Part shown: positions 23,401 through 33,997 of the stretch, in pieces | Layout of the letters: the number at the start of each line of letters is the position of its first letter | Numbering within the stretch: the stretch's first letter is position 1 | Assembly: GCA_965153355.1 (NCBI GenBank) | Contig: OZ231126.1 | Location: 30,690,001-30,754,000 of the forward strand | Length of the DNA stretch: 64,000 bases | Direction: 5' to 3' | DNA from: Flaccisagitta enflata | Lineage: Eukaryota > Chaetognatha > Sagittoidea > Aphragmophora | The notes under the pieces: model-generated | What the model was told of the DNA's origin: nothing | Databases searched by the model: none | Seen by the model: only the letters and a program-made list of their open reading frames with translations | Position numbers and translations under genes: made by a program

Positions 23401-24051
23401 AAAGTTGGGTATGGAATTGAAACAAGAGTATAGACTGAATCTCTCCATGAGATCTCTTATGAGACGAGTGTAAGGATGAGTGTACTCATACACATTACAG
23501 TTGAGATCTGCAAGGATGATGAATTGGCATTCGGGATTTTGATTCATGATGTTTTCGATAAAACTGATGGTATCTTTGTACATGGACAAATAATTGGGCA
23601 AGTCACCAGTATTGTAGTATGGAAAGTACACATTGATTAGTAATATGTTGCCTGAATCCGTTTCTAGGTGCAAAACTGTTACTCTCTCATGCGAGAAATT
23701 CAAGAGTGGTTTCAAACAACTTGCAAATCTTTTATGGTATAGGAAACCAGTTCCACCAAAAGGCCTTCCTGTTATGATTTGAGATTGAAAAGATTTTTTC
23801 ATTGCGGAGGTGCCGTATCCGTCAAAGTCAGGATGCAAAGCGCGAAGTTGATTTACACCTTTTTGTTTCTTATAAGGCAGCCTAAGCCAATGCTCTTGTA
23901 TTGCTCTTATTGAGTTAGAATTATTATCACAGAGTTCATGAAGGAAATCTCTATTCCTGCAAAACCCATTAACATTATGGGAACTAATGGTTATAGCTGA
24001 ATTATTGAGTTGATCCATCGTTGGAGTGAGGAGCTTCGGAGGTGCCGTCAC
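23401..24051 (-). pseudogene. LINE endonuclease domain, 5' part (inverted arm)
   Basis: Minus-strand APE-type endonuclease, the enzyme that nicks target DNA for reverse transcription. Visible motifs are ISSHNVNGF near the start, AIQEHWLRLP (catalytic Glu) and IILADLNCNVYEY (metal-binding Asp/Asn). It ends at CFNSIPNFF, where element sequence meets the BEL/Pao target. The remaining endonuclease residues are in the plus-strand arm. The start overlaps ORF1 by about 50 bp in another frame. Confidence 0.85.
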
Positions 24052-24560
24052 GATTCGTTTTTTGGAAAAATTTCCTCAACACAACTCTTTCAGGCCAAAA
24101 ATCACTTTCTTTCACACGCTCCATGTCTTTCTTTCTGATAGTTAGTCGAAAACTTTTAAAGCGATTGTGTTGCCTTTTGAGCTCTTCCAGATCTACTACA
24201 TTGACTCCCTGGGACTCAATGCCACTTTTAACATCATCGAGAGAGGCATTGATATCAACATATCCAAGATAAAGATTGAGGGTGAGGTCTGCGCCTCTCC
24301 ATGACCTTAAGCCCTCGGACACTTTTTTGCCGATCACAATGTCATTTGATTTACGCGCTCTAGTTTGCCCGGCCGAGTTGAATCGAGCATTGTGCTTTTG
24401 TGACCTTCCCGCCCGCGTGCTAATCCGACCTGAGTTATTTTGGCCACCGCGGCCAACGTTGTTGTGACCACCGCGTCCGTGATTGTTACAACCTCTTTGA
24501 GAGAAATGTCCATTGTAAGGAAAACCAGAAAAGGTAGCGATCCCTGTCGATGATGCGAGG

Positions 24561-24622
<62 letters not shown>

Positions 24623-24666
24623 GGCAGAGCCCCCTTGGCCACATAATGGAATCAAGTGAGATGCCG

Positions 24667-24757
<91 letters not shown>

Positions 24758-24801
24758 GGCAGAGCCCCCTTGGCCACATAATGGAATCAAGTGAGATGCC
24801 G

Positions 24802-24862
<61 letters not shown>

Positions 24863-25738
24863 GCTGTTGTTGTTGTTGCTGTTGTTGTTGTTGTTGTTGT
24901 TGTTGCCGGTAGAGCCCCCTTGGCCACATAATGGAATCAAGGGAGATGCCGGATTGTCGTTGTTGACTGCTGAGATGGAAACGCCGTCGCCGTCGCTGCC
25001 ACAGACGACTTCATTGCCGCTATTGGCACTGTTTTTGTTGCCACTTGCGTCTGATACGTCACTGTCGCCCCCAGCATTGGCGTTGTTTTTGTCAGCATCA
25101 GTTCTTTCATCGTTAACGTCGTCTTCGTCGGCGGTATCACTGCCAACGCCTCTTTCACCAGCCATCACCTCGCCGAAACTGAGACGCGGTGGTAAAGCCA
25201 TTGATTGAGACAAAGGTTGAGGCATTACACGACGATGTGGTGACATAAATGGAGATGCAGGAACTGCGGGTCTCACGATTAAGTTAGACATCATTTTAAG
25301 AGCTGACATGATTTCCGATTTGAAAGAATTTAGCGAATCTTTCGTCACATAGTCTTTTCTCATGTTCAATAGCGTGCCATGAATTTGTGAGTTAGGAATC
25401 GTTCCATCCTCAGAATAAGGAAAGTTACTGTATTCAACAGCGACGCACATTGGCTGCCAGTCACCACTTGCATCGCGCGATTTCATTTCCTGAAGTATGT
25501 CGTCCAGGTCTTTGAGTTTTTTATCTGCATTGCGACTTTTTATAGCTCTTTTTCCTATTGCCGTGAAAAAACGTTCTTTTTCCCGCCAAACGTAATCTTC
25601 ATCGTGGTAAAAGTTATCACATATTTTTATGATGTCGTCGTGTGGAATGGATTGGAGCTTGTTTTGTAGATAGAAGAGTAAGTCAGAGCTCATAATCTTT
25701 TCATCTTCATTGATGAAAATTGACGTTAAAGCGGCCAT
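24002..25738 (-). CDS. LINE ORF1 protein with three poly-Asn tracts
   Basis: 578 codons. N-terminal part with SDLLFYLQNKLQSIPHDD and a basic/acidic helical segment; a Ser/Asp/Asn-rich middle; three long Asn runs (AAC codons); an Arg/Gly/Asn-rich stretch (GRGGHNNVGRGGQNNSGR) of RNA-binding type. The C-terminal domain has FRLTIRKKDMERVKESDFWP and ERVVLRKF, resembling the ORF1 C-terminus of CR1-like LINEs. Such proteins bind element RNA. The Asn runs are separated by near-identical TASHLIPLCGQGGSA spacers, so run plus spacer has been amplified as a unit. The frame is intact in spite of the inversion. Confidence 0.75.
24559..24904. repeat. (GTT)n arrays with duplicated spacer
   Basis: Three GTT/AAC runs at about 24559-24622, 24667-24757 and 24802-24904, separated by an almost identical 43-bp spacer (GGCAGAGCCCCCTTGGCC ... 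GATGCC). They encode the Asn tracts of LINE ORF1. Confidence 0.95.
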
Positions 25739-25883
25739 TAGTCCGTTTATGTTTAAAACATTAGTTAAAACTTTAGTTAAAACATGTCCAAGTCCCTCTA
25801 CTCGAAGCTAGGTAAAGCAAACAAGTGCAAAGAAACAAGGCAGAAAGAGTTGGATTCTTTCTCTCCGTATGTTTCAAAGGCCG
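25739..25883 (-). other. LINE 5' UTR (inverted arm) and inversion junction
   Basis: Between the ORF1 start and the point where plus-strand endonuclease sequence resumes. The junction GGCC|GAAAACTTTTCATCCC near 25883 joins the element's apparent 5' end to mid-endonuclease. Reaching the 5' UTR suggests little or no 5' truncation. Confidence 0.65.
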
Positions 25884-27119
25884 AAAACTTTTCATCCCAA
25901 AAATGCCTACACACGCAGTGATGTAAAAACTAATTCATATACCTTGATTGATTGTGTGCTCATCAGCGAATCTCTAAGAGAAAAAGTGAAAGATGTCCGG
26001 ATATCGACATATGGCCACAATCTTTCAGACCATTGTCCTATTGAATTTGAGCTTCATGTCAAAATCACTGAGTCGCACGTAATTAAACCAAAGCTTCCGT
26101 GTTTTATCAATTGGAAGAAATTATCAGATTCTCACCTGAACAGCTTTCGCGAAGAGATGAAAACCAACTTAGAGTCTATCAATGTGCCATTTCATGACCT
26201 ACTACATGGGGATAAATGTTGTTTTGATGATTGCCATAAAATGTCTTTGGAGCAATATTATTGTGATATTGTAAATGCAATAATCAGTGCCGAGAGTGTG
26301 TTGCCGAAATCCAACCCAAACTTTCAACGTGATTTTTGGGATGATGATTTAACGGAATTAAAGAGTAGATCCATCAAATGCAACGCTATTTGGAAAAGCC
26401 TTGGCTGTCCTAAATCGGGTCCCGCATTTGAGTGTTGTAAGAACTGCCATTATTCTTATAAATCATCTCTTCGTAAAAAAAAGGCAGCCTCTGAAAAAGC
26501 GCATACAGATTCCATGCACAACGATCTTATAAATAAGGACGGAATTTCATTCTGGAAAACTTGGAATAAGATAAATGGTTTGCGAGAGTCGCCCATAACG
26601 AGAGTAAATGGTGAAACCAATTCCAAAAAGATTGCAGAAACATTTGCGAGCTATTTTGAGTCTGTGTACAGTGGCCATGAGACGCCAGTACATATGAATT
26701 TAAAAACTCATTTTGAAAAATCGTATTCTTCCTACATCACCGACCATATCAATGATATAATCACACCATATCTCCTGACTTGGTCCGATATGATAGATTT
26801 GGTCTCAAAAGTGAAACCTGGTAAAGCAGCATCTGGCAGTATAAAATCAGAACATCTACTCCATGGAAGTCCCGAGCTTTTGTGCCATTTTCATCTACTT
26901 TTCAATGGACTAATACAACATGGTTATGTTCGCGCTGAGTTTTTAAAAGGGACGATCACGCCCATAGTAAAAGACACAGAGGGTGACCTTTCTGACCCTT
27001 CAAATTATAGAGGGATTACTCTGAGTTGTTTGCCTGCTAAATTGTTTGAATTAGCCATTCAGTTGAAAACTTGCCATCTGCTTGGGACCAAACGAGCTTC
27101 AATTCGGCTTCAAGCATAA
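25869..27119 (+). pseudogene. LINE endonuclease C-terminus and RT, first part
   Basis: Real element sequence starts near 25884. TNSYTLIDCVLIS and NLSDHCPIEFEL (the conserved SDH of APE endonucleases) are followed by a linker and the RT start, including KPGKAASGSIKSEHLL and NYRGITLSCLPAKLFELAI. The frame ends early at 27119 because a 1-base indel near 27085 moves the rest of RT to the frame that begins at 27082. RT copies element RNA into DNA at the nicked target. Confidence 0.85.
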
Positions 27120-28140
27120 AACCAGCACAAACCACGCATTGTACACAATGAAGTCCACAATTGACCATTTCTTAGAAAAAGGATCTGATGTCTATGTGGC
27201 TTATTTAGATTGCACAAAAGCATTTGATCGAATATCGCATTATGGATTATTCTCTAAATTGATGACTCGCAACATTCCACTTTGCATACTGTTATGCCTC
27301 ATTTATTGGTACATTAATATGTCCTCATGTGTCAAATGGGGCGATGAGCTCAGTCGAAATTTCAAAGTCCCTCTTGGAATAAAACAAGGGGGGATTAATT
27401 CTCCCGACCTATTTGGCTGCTATATTGATGATCTGACTAACTTACTACGTGGATTGAACATTGGCTGCCACTTATTTGGAATTTTCTTGGCTATGATCCT
27501 TTTTGCGGATGATTTATGTCTGTTGGCACCAACCAGGGCTGCCTTGAACAAGCTCATTCAGAAATGCGCTTCTTACTGCAACAAACATGGACTTACATTC
27601 AATGCCAAAAAGTCTAAAATTCTTGTTTTCTCAAAGAAAAATGTTGATCACGAACGACTCCTTCCCATCTCTCTAAATGGCGATACAATTGAATACTGCC
27701 ATTCAGTCAAATATCTTGGCACACAAGTCGTCTCTGATAAAGGACTATCCTTTTCCGCCTCTAAAGATCTCTCTTCTTTTTATCGTGCATCAAATGCAAT
27801 TCTAAGAGCAGTGACAAAACCTAGTGACGAAATTATGCTGCACATTCTGTATACAAACTGTATTCCTATCCTAACATATGCCTGCGCAGTAAAGGAGTAT
27901 ACATCGAGGCAAATGCAAGAGTTCAACACTGCTCTTAACAACGCATTCAGATTAATCTTTGGCTACAACCGTTGGGAAAGTATCAGATCACTTCGTGAAT
28001 CTTTTGGATATAGCTCACTCACTGAACTTTTTGCCAAAGCAAGAAAACGATTTGATAATCAATTGCCTCATCATCGTAACAAGGTGTTAACTAATCTTGC
28101 TCGAAATATTGTCATTGAACGTGAATTGAATAGGGAATAG
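27082..28140 (+). pseudogene. LINE reverse transcriptase, second part
   Basis: Begins in a shifted frame at PNELQFGFKHKTSTNHAL and carries the main RT motifs: VYVAYLDCTKAFDRISH (motif A Asp), VPLGIKQGGINSP (motif B), and ILFADDLCLLAPT (motif C, FADD intact). The thumb and C-terminal domain follow (NAKKSKILVF, VKYLGTQVVSDKGL, ILTYACAVKEY). The catalytic residues survive, so the single frameshift is the main visible defect. Sequence style is that of CR1/L2-type elements; the clade cannot be fixed without a tree. Confidence 0.88.
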
Positions 28141-28285
28141 CTTTATTTTTTTTTTCTCCTCATACTCAATGTTACTCATTGTCTCGTTTTGGTTATGAAC
28201 TTGCTAGTATTAGTCTTTCTATTTTCTTTCTCTTTTTGTCATTCTGTCGCTTTACTGCTGATGAAATAAAAGAGCATATAAGAGG

Positions 28286-28290
28286 ATGAA
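28286..28290. repeat. Right target duplication (ATGAA) of the LINE insertion
   Basis: Second copy of ATGAA; BEL/Pao RT sequence resumes immediately to the right (minus strand). Confidence 0.7.
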
Positions 28291-29275
28291 TCATTTGACT
28301 ACTTGGCTAACTGGTATGAAACCAAAGTGACATCGTCCCATTGATGACTTCACTCCCGTTTTCAACTCCAACGCCTCGTCGACCGTATCGCCGCCTCCAC
28401 TTCCGTCTTTGACGTAAAAGCCATAACAAATAGAATTGTAGACGTTGGAAGGATAATATGGCTTGATCACTTCGGCGCGGTGTCTGTCGGTGAAACCCGT
28501 CACGCATGAGCTTGAGAGACTTCCAAACACGTGGGAGAGAAATAGATTCAATGTTGCAAGGCGGAGGCTTCTGTCCTTGAACCAAAGAAATTTGAATAAA
28601 TCAGCGTCATCAGGGTGGACTCGAACTTGATGGAAGAAAGCCTTTATGTCACACATATAGGCTATCTTCCATTGACGGAAGCGCATGAGGATGTCCATCA
28701 AACTGTTCATCAGATTTGGTCCGCCTACCAATAGATCATTCAATCAGATGCCGTCAGTGGCGGCGCGGGCGTGGTGACAAACCCTCAACTTCCCCCTCAC
28801 TTCAACTATATGAAGGGGAAGGTACCAGCGCGGCTTGATGATGTCCTCATTGTCGTCAATGCTGTCAATCTCAACCGCCATGCCCGTCTCGTAGAATTTT
28901 TCAACTTCTTGGAAAACTCGGTCCTTGAAGGCCGGATTGCGATTAAAGCAGAAGCGTTGGTTGACGAGCCGCTTCATAACTGTAGGCCGAGACTTCACTT
29001 TGCGCAAGATCTCCATGATTTTCTCGAAGTCAAATTTCCATGTGACAGGCGCATAATACTTTTTTGTCACTTTGCAGAAACGGATCTTCTTTTTCAGTGT
29101 TCCACAGGCGCGTATATTTTCAAGCGAATCGCCCATTTCTTCAGAGGAAACAATTGATCCAGAAACATGGTAGAAAATTTGGTCAATTTTTTCGTGGAGA
29201 TCGTTGTTATCAACCAAAATAGCGTTAGTTGAAATAGCGTTAGTTGATGCGACGTCCAAACCTTTTTCCCATTTT
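28291..29275 (-). pseudogene. BEL/Pao reverse transcriptase (5' part), catalytic motif changed
   Basis: Minus strand. KPRWYLPLHIVEVRGKLRV leads into a stop, then NDLLVGGPNLMNSLMDILMR, FRQWKIAYMCDIKAFFHQVRV (motif A, DIKAFF) and LFKFLWF, all typical of Pao RT. The usual YVDD catalytic box reads YGFYVKDG: the first Asp is Lys. With the frameshifts and LINE insertion, the enzyme is dead. Upstream, CNRNPAFKDRVFQEVEKFY-like sequence is the conserved pre-RT segment. Confidence 0.88.
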
Positions 29276-29279
29276 TTCC

Positions 29280-29769
29280 ACTAATTGTCCAACCAAAACT
29301 GCATCTGAAGCATGTTAATGATCCTGGAGGACCTCGACGACGCTCTTGAGCGATGGCAGCGTCCAAATGAGCGGCGCCAACAATCATTTTGATGCCTCCC
29401 ATCGCCTCTGGGAATTTTATGCCTCTGACGTGAGGTTGATTGGATAGATCACGGAGAAATGGAGGAATGTCTTTTTCACTTGTCGTTGACATCGATGATG
29501 TACTTGGAGTTGGTGGAGCAAAGAGTGAATGACGCTAAAAGACGGTTTTCAGTCACACAATTGTCTACTGTCACTACCTTTATTTGGACCATATTTGTCA
29601 AAATGCGCAAATCGTTGATGATGTCGTGGCTGATGACATCTCTGTCCGCACCACTATCTATCATCGCAAAGATTTTTTTTTCTTCACCAGACACACAATT
29701 TACAATCACTACAGGGACAATGGGACGAACGATGTTGTCGAAAGATGACACGGATCGCGACGCGGCCAT
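29280..29769 (-). pseudogene. BEL/Pao aspartic protease
   Basis: Minus strand; the polyprotein-cleaving protease between gag and RT. Catalytic Asp in FAMIDSGADRDVISHDI (D-S-G-A variant of D-S/T-G). It continues through HVRGIKFPEAMGGIKMIVGA and SFGWTISGK, the standard end of Pao proteases. The domain crosses a frame change near 29480. Confidence 0.8.
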
Positions 29770-29778
29770 TGCCGCCAG

Positions 29779-30368
29779 TCATGCCTCGACATTTGGAGTA
29801 ATGACGTTCGAGTCTGTGGTGGTTGTTGTTGTATACGTTGATGATGTGGTGGAAGCGTCGGAGAATTTTTCGAAATTGGCTAATGGAATGCCATTATTGG
29901 ACTTTTCTCCTCCCTTCTTCACCTCCTTACCATCACCTTTCTTCACCCATGTGCGTCCGTGGAGAATAGTGGTGTGTTGTTTCTTGCAAGTTTGGCACGT
30001 TGGTCTGTTGGTACAACCTTTTGCCAAGTGTCCACTTGTGAAGCAATGGAAGCAGAGTGATGCCAGTTTTTGGACTCTTGCGTCGACGTCAATAGAAAGA
30101 AGTTGGTTACATTCTTCCGTCGGATGCATGCCGCTGCAGACATTGCAGCGGCACGTCTACTGCACCTTTTGCTTCCCATTGGTCAAAACATCATTGTAGG
30201 ATGGCGGATTTTCGCCCGTTGCCACTGTTGCCACCGCCGCGGGCTTACTCTCCACCCCTTTGTTGCATTGAATGAGAGCCCAAGTTTCAATCATATTGAC
30301 AAGATTGTCGAATGAAAAGGGGATGCCTTGCAAGTCATATTCGTGATGCTTTTCCCAAAATTTGTCGG
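29779..30368 (-). pseudogene. BEL/Pao gag C-terminus with zinc knuckle
   Basis: Minus strand. After a 1-base shift at about 30370, gag continues as HLADKFWEKHHEYDLQGIP and MIETWALIQC. It then has CNVCSGMHPTEEC and a CCHC knuckle CFHCFTSGHLAKGC, followed by CQTCKKQHTTILHG. These bind element RNA during packaging. A Thr/Ser/Asp-rich spacer joins it to the protease. Confidence 0.8.
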
Positions 30369-31520
30369 CTAAATGTGGAACTCTTTATTGATGATCTCTT
30401 GCAATAACTCTTTCCGATAACACTGTGGCAATTCTCCACACGTTTGCGCAATTCTCTTCATCTTCTGCAGCTTTGACCCAAGATGAAAATGTCTCTTATG
30501 GTCGGCAGATGAGATTCTTGATTTGGCGGTGATCTTGTGGAAAAGCGCCGGGATGTTGGCGCGGCTCGCCATGAGGAGGATGTCCATCTTTTTGAAGGCG
30601 GCGGTCACCTCCTCCTCTGCGACTTCTTCCGTTGTGCCAATTGGCGCCGTTTCAATAATCTCCTTAGCCGGTCCCGAGAACCATTTTGGTAATTCCAACA
30701 AGATATCCATCTCCGTCAAACCCTCATGTTTCGCAGCATCTTTAAACTTGCGCTTCCGCATCATATAGTCCGTTGACAAGAGCTCCTGAACCGGCTTCTC
30801 CGGCCTTCCTTTCTCCAATGCTTTGAGGCCGATCTCTCTAGCGCGCATTCGATTGTCATCAGAAGCCCTCTTTAGAAACACCTCCAGTGCCTTGCTCTGA
30901 GGAAGCTGATTCACCACTTCCGGTTGACGAGCAGTTGGAATGATGTGATGATCCTGATATGTGGGAGGAGGATTGATGTTGAAGTATTGTCCTCCAGCCT
31001 TCGCTGGAGACTTTCTTTTTGTGGTTTTTGTGTACCACACGTCGTTGTTATCTTGCTGTTGATGCTGTTGATGTTGTTGTTGTTGGTGTTGATGGAATTT
31101 TGGCGCATCAAAGTCTTGACGAACATATTGATGTTTCTGCAAATGGTCTATTTGAGCCTTTGCTGCGCGCAAGTCGAATCGATTTTGTTGAATTCTACGC
31201 TGTTGTGCCGCATTTACCTTCATCAAGTTTGCAGCATCTTTTTTGAGACAACGCATCTGACGGTCTACTTCGGGAAGTTGATTAGCCAAAGCTGCTTCTG
31301 ACGCCTGCGACTTCTTTCTCTCTTCCTCCTGCATCCGTCGCGCAAACGCCTCGTCAGCTGCTTCTTGCAACTTCTTCCTTCTTATTGCATCATTTGCATC
31401 GCCCACCAGCATCTGGTCAAGTTTCAACAAATCCGCCGCCGTCGACGAGAGATTCGGCGCCGTATTCATGACTTCTTTCTCTTTAGAAACCGGCGCTGTA
31501 GGAGGAATGACGGCGATCAA
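30369..31520 (-). CDS. BEL/Pao gag, main part
   Basis: 383 codons from the ATG at 31520. N-terminal helical, charged segment (AIRRKKLQEAADEAFARRMQ, MRCLKKDAANLMKVNAAQQR) that looks like a coiled coil; a short Gln/His run (CAA/CAT codons); then RPEKPVQELLSTDYMMRKRK and KMDILLMASRANIPALFHK in the style of Pao gag proteins. It forms the particle shell around element RNA. Fragment order (gag, protease, RT, RNase H, integrase) is normal for BEL/Pao. Confidence 0.75.
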   Translation of the reverse strand: MIAVIPPTAPVSKEKEVMNTAPNLSSTAADLLKLDQMLVGDANDAIRRKKLQEAADEAFARRMQEEERKKSQASEAALANQLPEVDRQMRCLKKDAANLMKVNAAQQRRIQQNRFDLRAAKAQIDHLQKHQYVRQDFDAPKFHQHQQQQHQQHQQQDNNDVWYTKTTKRKSPAKAGGQYFNINPPPTYQDHHIIPTARQPEVVNQLPQSKALEVFLKRASDDNRMRAREIGLKALEKGRPEKPVQELLSTDYMMRKRKFKDAAKHEGLTEMDILLELPKWFSGPAKEIIETAPIGTTEEVAEEEVTAAFKKMDILLMASRANIPALFHKITAKSRISSADHKRHFHLGSKLQKMKRIAQTCGELPQCYRKELLQEIINKEFHI

Positions 31521-31662
31521 TGGCAGTTGCTATTAGCAGTAAGCAGTTTGCACTGAGAAGTTTCCTGAAGATGTTATTTGTAATGCGGCTGTTTGCCATT
31601 CTAATCAATCGTACCTTTGTTAATTGCAATATTTGGAAGAGAATCTCTCTTTTGGTTCTTAC
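31521..31662. other. Upstream flank of BEL/Pao gag; no LTR recognised
   Basis: A short unique stretch cut at 31663 by a MITE. No match to 20089-20531. Confidence 0.4.
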
Positions 31663-32268
31663 AGGGTCATCCACCTGAGTTGTCAGATTCTGTTAAGCTT
31701 TTACCCCCTGATGCCAAGAAACATGGACTTGAAATTAATCAAGTTTTGAAGAGTATAGATTGACATTTTTTGTATCAAAATTTCAGCCATTTTGGTCGAG
31801 TAGTTTGTCTTTTATATAAACTTGAAGTGACATGAGTATTTCTCCATTGGACAGATTTTCCATCAAAAATCAGGAATTCTGCTTGCTTTCATTTTCATTC
31901 TTTTTTAAATATTCATGCTATAGAGACAAAATTGATCTCAAATGAAAGATCAGCCAACAAACGTTTTTAACTACTTCAAAAACATCACTGATTTAAGCCT
32001 TTTTTGGATTGATGATTCAAAAATTATTGTGATGTTAACCTGCACAATTCATGAAATTTATTGGAAGATCTGCCTGGTCCTGAGATAAAAGCTTCAAGTT
32101 CAAATCCATGTTGAAGACAAACTACTTGACTAAGATGGATGAAATTTTGACACAAAAACCGTCAATATATACTCTTTAACTTTAAGAATAGATCAATTTC
32201 AAATACATGACTCTTAGCATCTGTGAGTAAAAGCTTAATGGAATCGACAACTCAGCTGGATGACCCGG
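31663..32268. mobile_element. TA-flanked MITE with long inverted repeats (CAGGGTCATCCACCTG)
   Basis: Left CAGGGTCATCCACCTGAGTT and right (reverse complement) CCGGGTCATCCAGCTGAGTT next to TA. The arms run about 150 bp, including TTAAGCTTTTAC, TTGAAATTAATC and GTCAAGTAGTTTGTC segments. Non-coding; could transcribe into a long hairpin RNA. Confidence 0.85.
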
Positions 32269-33073
32269 TAAGAACTACTGACTGGTTAGTTTTCTTTGCC
32301 ACGTAAATTGTAACTGTTTTGGAACAGAGCTCTATCATCTCGATGGGCAACTCGTAAAAAAGTTGTCTCCTTTGGTAGCTATACTTTTATAGTATATAAT
32401 ATATATTATACTAATGTTCAGATCTCCTTGGACATGTGCATGTGTGCACGCGCACGGGACTGTGTATCTGTCCGGTTTCCCGTCTCAGGCGGGCCGTCTG
32501 TTGGCTGTTTCTATTCCAAGGGCTGTCATATGAAGCAAAAGGTTAACACATATTCGCACTGCCCAGTAGGTTGGACGAAAAACCACGATCTCGGAAATTT
32601 GTCCTGCTCATATAAGTAAGGCGTTCAGGGACATGTGCAATGATATTCTATCAAGTTTTAGGGGCACAGGGTAAAAAGAACTGTGGTCGTGCCACTCCCC
32701 CCCTTTCCAAGCCCATTTTTTTCTTGGTGCATTTTCTTTAGTTCCAATTAAGTAATCGCCGGCAAAAGAACCAAATTGACTTTTCCATGTGACTGACTGA
32801 CTGACACACACACAAAAAGCCAGTATCTTCACATCTGAGGCTTGCATTACATTTTGTTAACTTTCCTACTCAATTTCGGAATCAGTTATGTCAACAGTTA
32901 TACGGTAAAATTTTGCAGTGAATTGAATTAATAACATGAAGTGACCAATGAGAGTCTATGATGTAATTGTTTGGACGAACCATATAAGTCACTTATTAAT
33001 CCGGTCCTCAACCGGATAATCAATACATTCCAACAATTTTTTAACTCCTGTTTCAGCTACCTAGCTTTCCTTT
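32269..33073. other. No recognised feature
   Basis: A short TATA-rich palindrome at 32390-32411; otherwise unique DNA without plausible genes. Confidence 0.4.
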
Positions 33074-33286
33074 TTAGTCGCATGCCACGTGACTCTACAC
33101 TCTGCTTTCTTGGTCCATCAGTCAGTCTGTCAGTCAGTCAGTCAGTCTGTCAATCAGTCAGTCAGTCTATCCATCACACTTTACTTTTTTTTTGTTTCTG
33201 CGGTTTTTGGCCTCACTGCTCCTGCCCAAATGATCAAGTGACCTCAAATACAGCCCCTGCCCACCCACCGTGTATCTGGCCTTGTT
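33074..33286 (-). mobile_element. HINE-like element, first of an abutting pair
   Basis: On the plus strand: TTAGTCGCATGCCACGTGAC (imperfect palindrome), a (GTCA)n run, CACTTTACTTTTTTT, CTCCTGCCCAAATGATC, CCTGCCCACC, then GTGTATCTGGCCTTGTT. A complete short copy. Confidence 0.85.
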
Positions 33287-33287
33287 T

Positions 33288-33425
33288 TTAGTCGCGTGCT
33301 ACGCGACTCCACACCCCGCTTTGTCTGTTTGTCCATCCATCCATCCGTCTGTCCGTCCGTCAGTCCGTCCGTCCGTCCATCTTTCCATCCCCATTTTACT
33401 TTGCCCACCCGTCCGCAACAATATT
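33288..33425 (-). mobile_element. HINE-like element, second of the pair, chimeric
   Basis: TTAGTCGCGTGCTACGCGAC begins one or two bases after the previous copy ends, followed by (GTCC/ATCC)n and CCCATTTTACTTTGCCCACC. It then becomes GTCCGCAACAATATTGTG, a motif of a third related family (37003-37254), instead of the usual 5' end. Confidence 0.7.
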
Positions 33426-33889
33426 GTGACCTCGCGTCTCTTGTTCTCATTCTTACTTGTTCTTACCCATGACAAACAAGATTTGAGCAAGCTTGCAAAA
33501 AAAAAAAAAACTCCGTATCCCTGCCCTGGCACCCCTGAGTTTGTCTCGTAAGGAAAAGGCGAGAAAAAGTGTGTTGGACCCTTTTTCGGGAGATCATTCA
33601 ATTAGAAATGGAGAAAATTCACATGGTAGAAGATGGGCCTAAGAGGAAAGGGGGGGTGGCACGACCACAATTTTTTTCACTTCATGGTCCTAATACTTGA
33701 TAGGAGGTCTCAGTAAGTGACCCTGAACTCATCACTGATATAAGCAAGAAAGATTTCCGAAATCGTGGATCTTCGTCCAGCCTACTGCCCAGTGCCCCTG
33801 CCCAACCTGACACGTGATCATCCCGTGATCATCCCGCATCCCATGCACCGGGTACCGCAGACCATAGAATTGGCGCCAAACTATTTGCG
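33426..33889. other. No recognised feature
   Basis: Mixed DNA with a 14-base A run at 33497; no gene evident. Confidence 0.4.
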
Positions 33890-33997
33890 ACTGTTGTCAG
33901 TATTTCTTTGTCATATTGAAATGGCGCTGAAAACGACGATAGAGCAATGTGCGACAACGACGTGCGACGTGCGACAACGGCGACGACGACGACAAAA

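Larger units (their letters stand above)
23401..28285 (+). mobile_element. CR1/L2-like LINE with inverted 5' half (twin priming)
   Basis: A roughly 4.9-kb non-LTR retrotransposon lies inside the BEL/Pao RT region. Its 3' half (end of endonuclease, RT, 3' UTR with AAATAAAA) is on the plus strand from about 25884. Its 5' half (5' UTR, ORF1, start of endonuclease) is on the minus strand from about 25883 down to 23401. The endonuclease domain is cut at the same place in both arms, with AACTTTT(T)CAT present at both breakpoints. This is the structure left by twin priming. The target ATGAA is complementary to UUCAU in the element RNA at the internal break, which is what second-site priming requires. 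Confidence 0.85.

Noticed and set aside
24550-24912. Poly-Cys and poly-Leu frames opposite LINE ORF1
   Set aside because: Shadows of the GTT/AAC arrays; the minus-strand ORF1 has unique conserved flanks and they do not.
20089-31660. LTR pair around the BEL/Pao element
   Set aside because: I compared the downstream flank (20089-20531) with the upstream flank (31521-31660) by eye and saw no repeated segment or matching ends.
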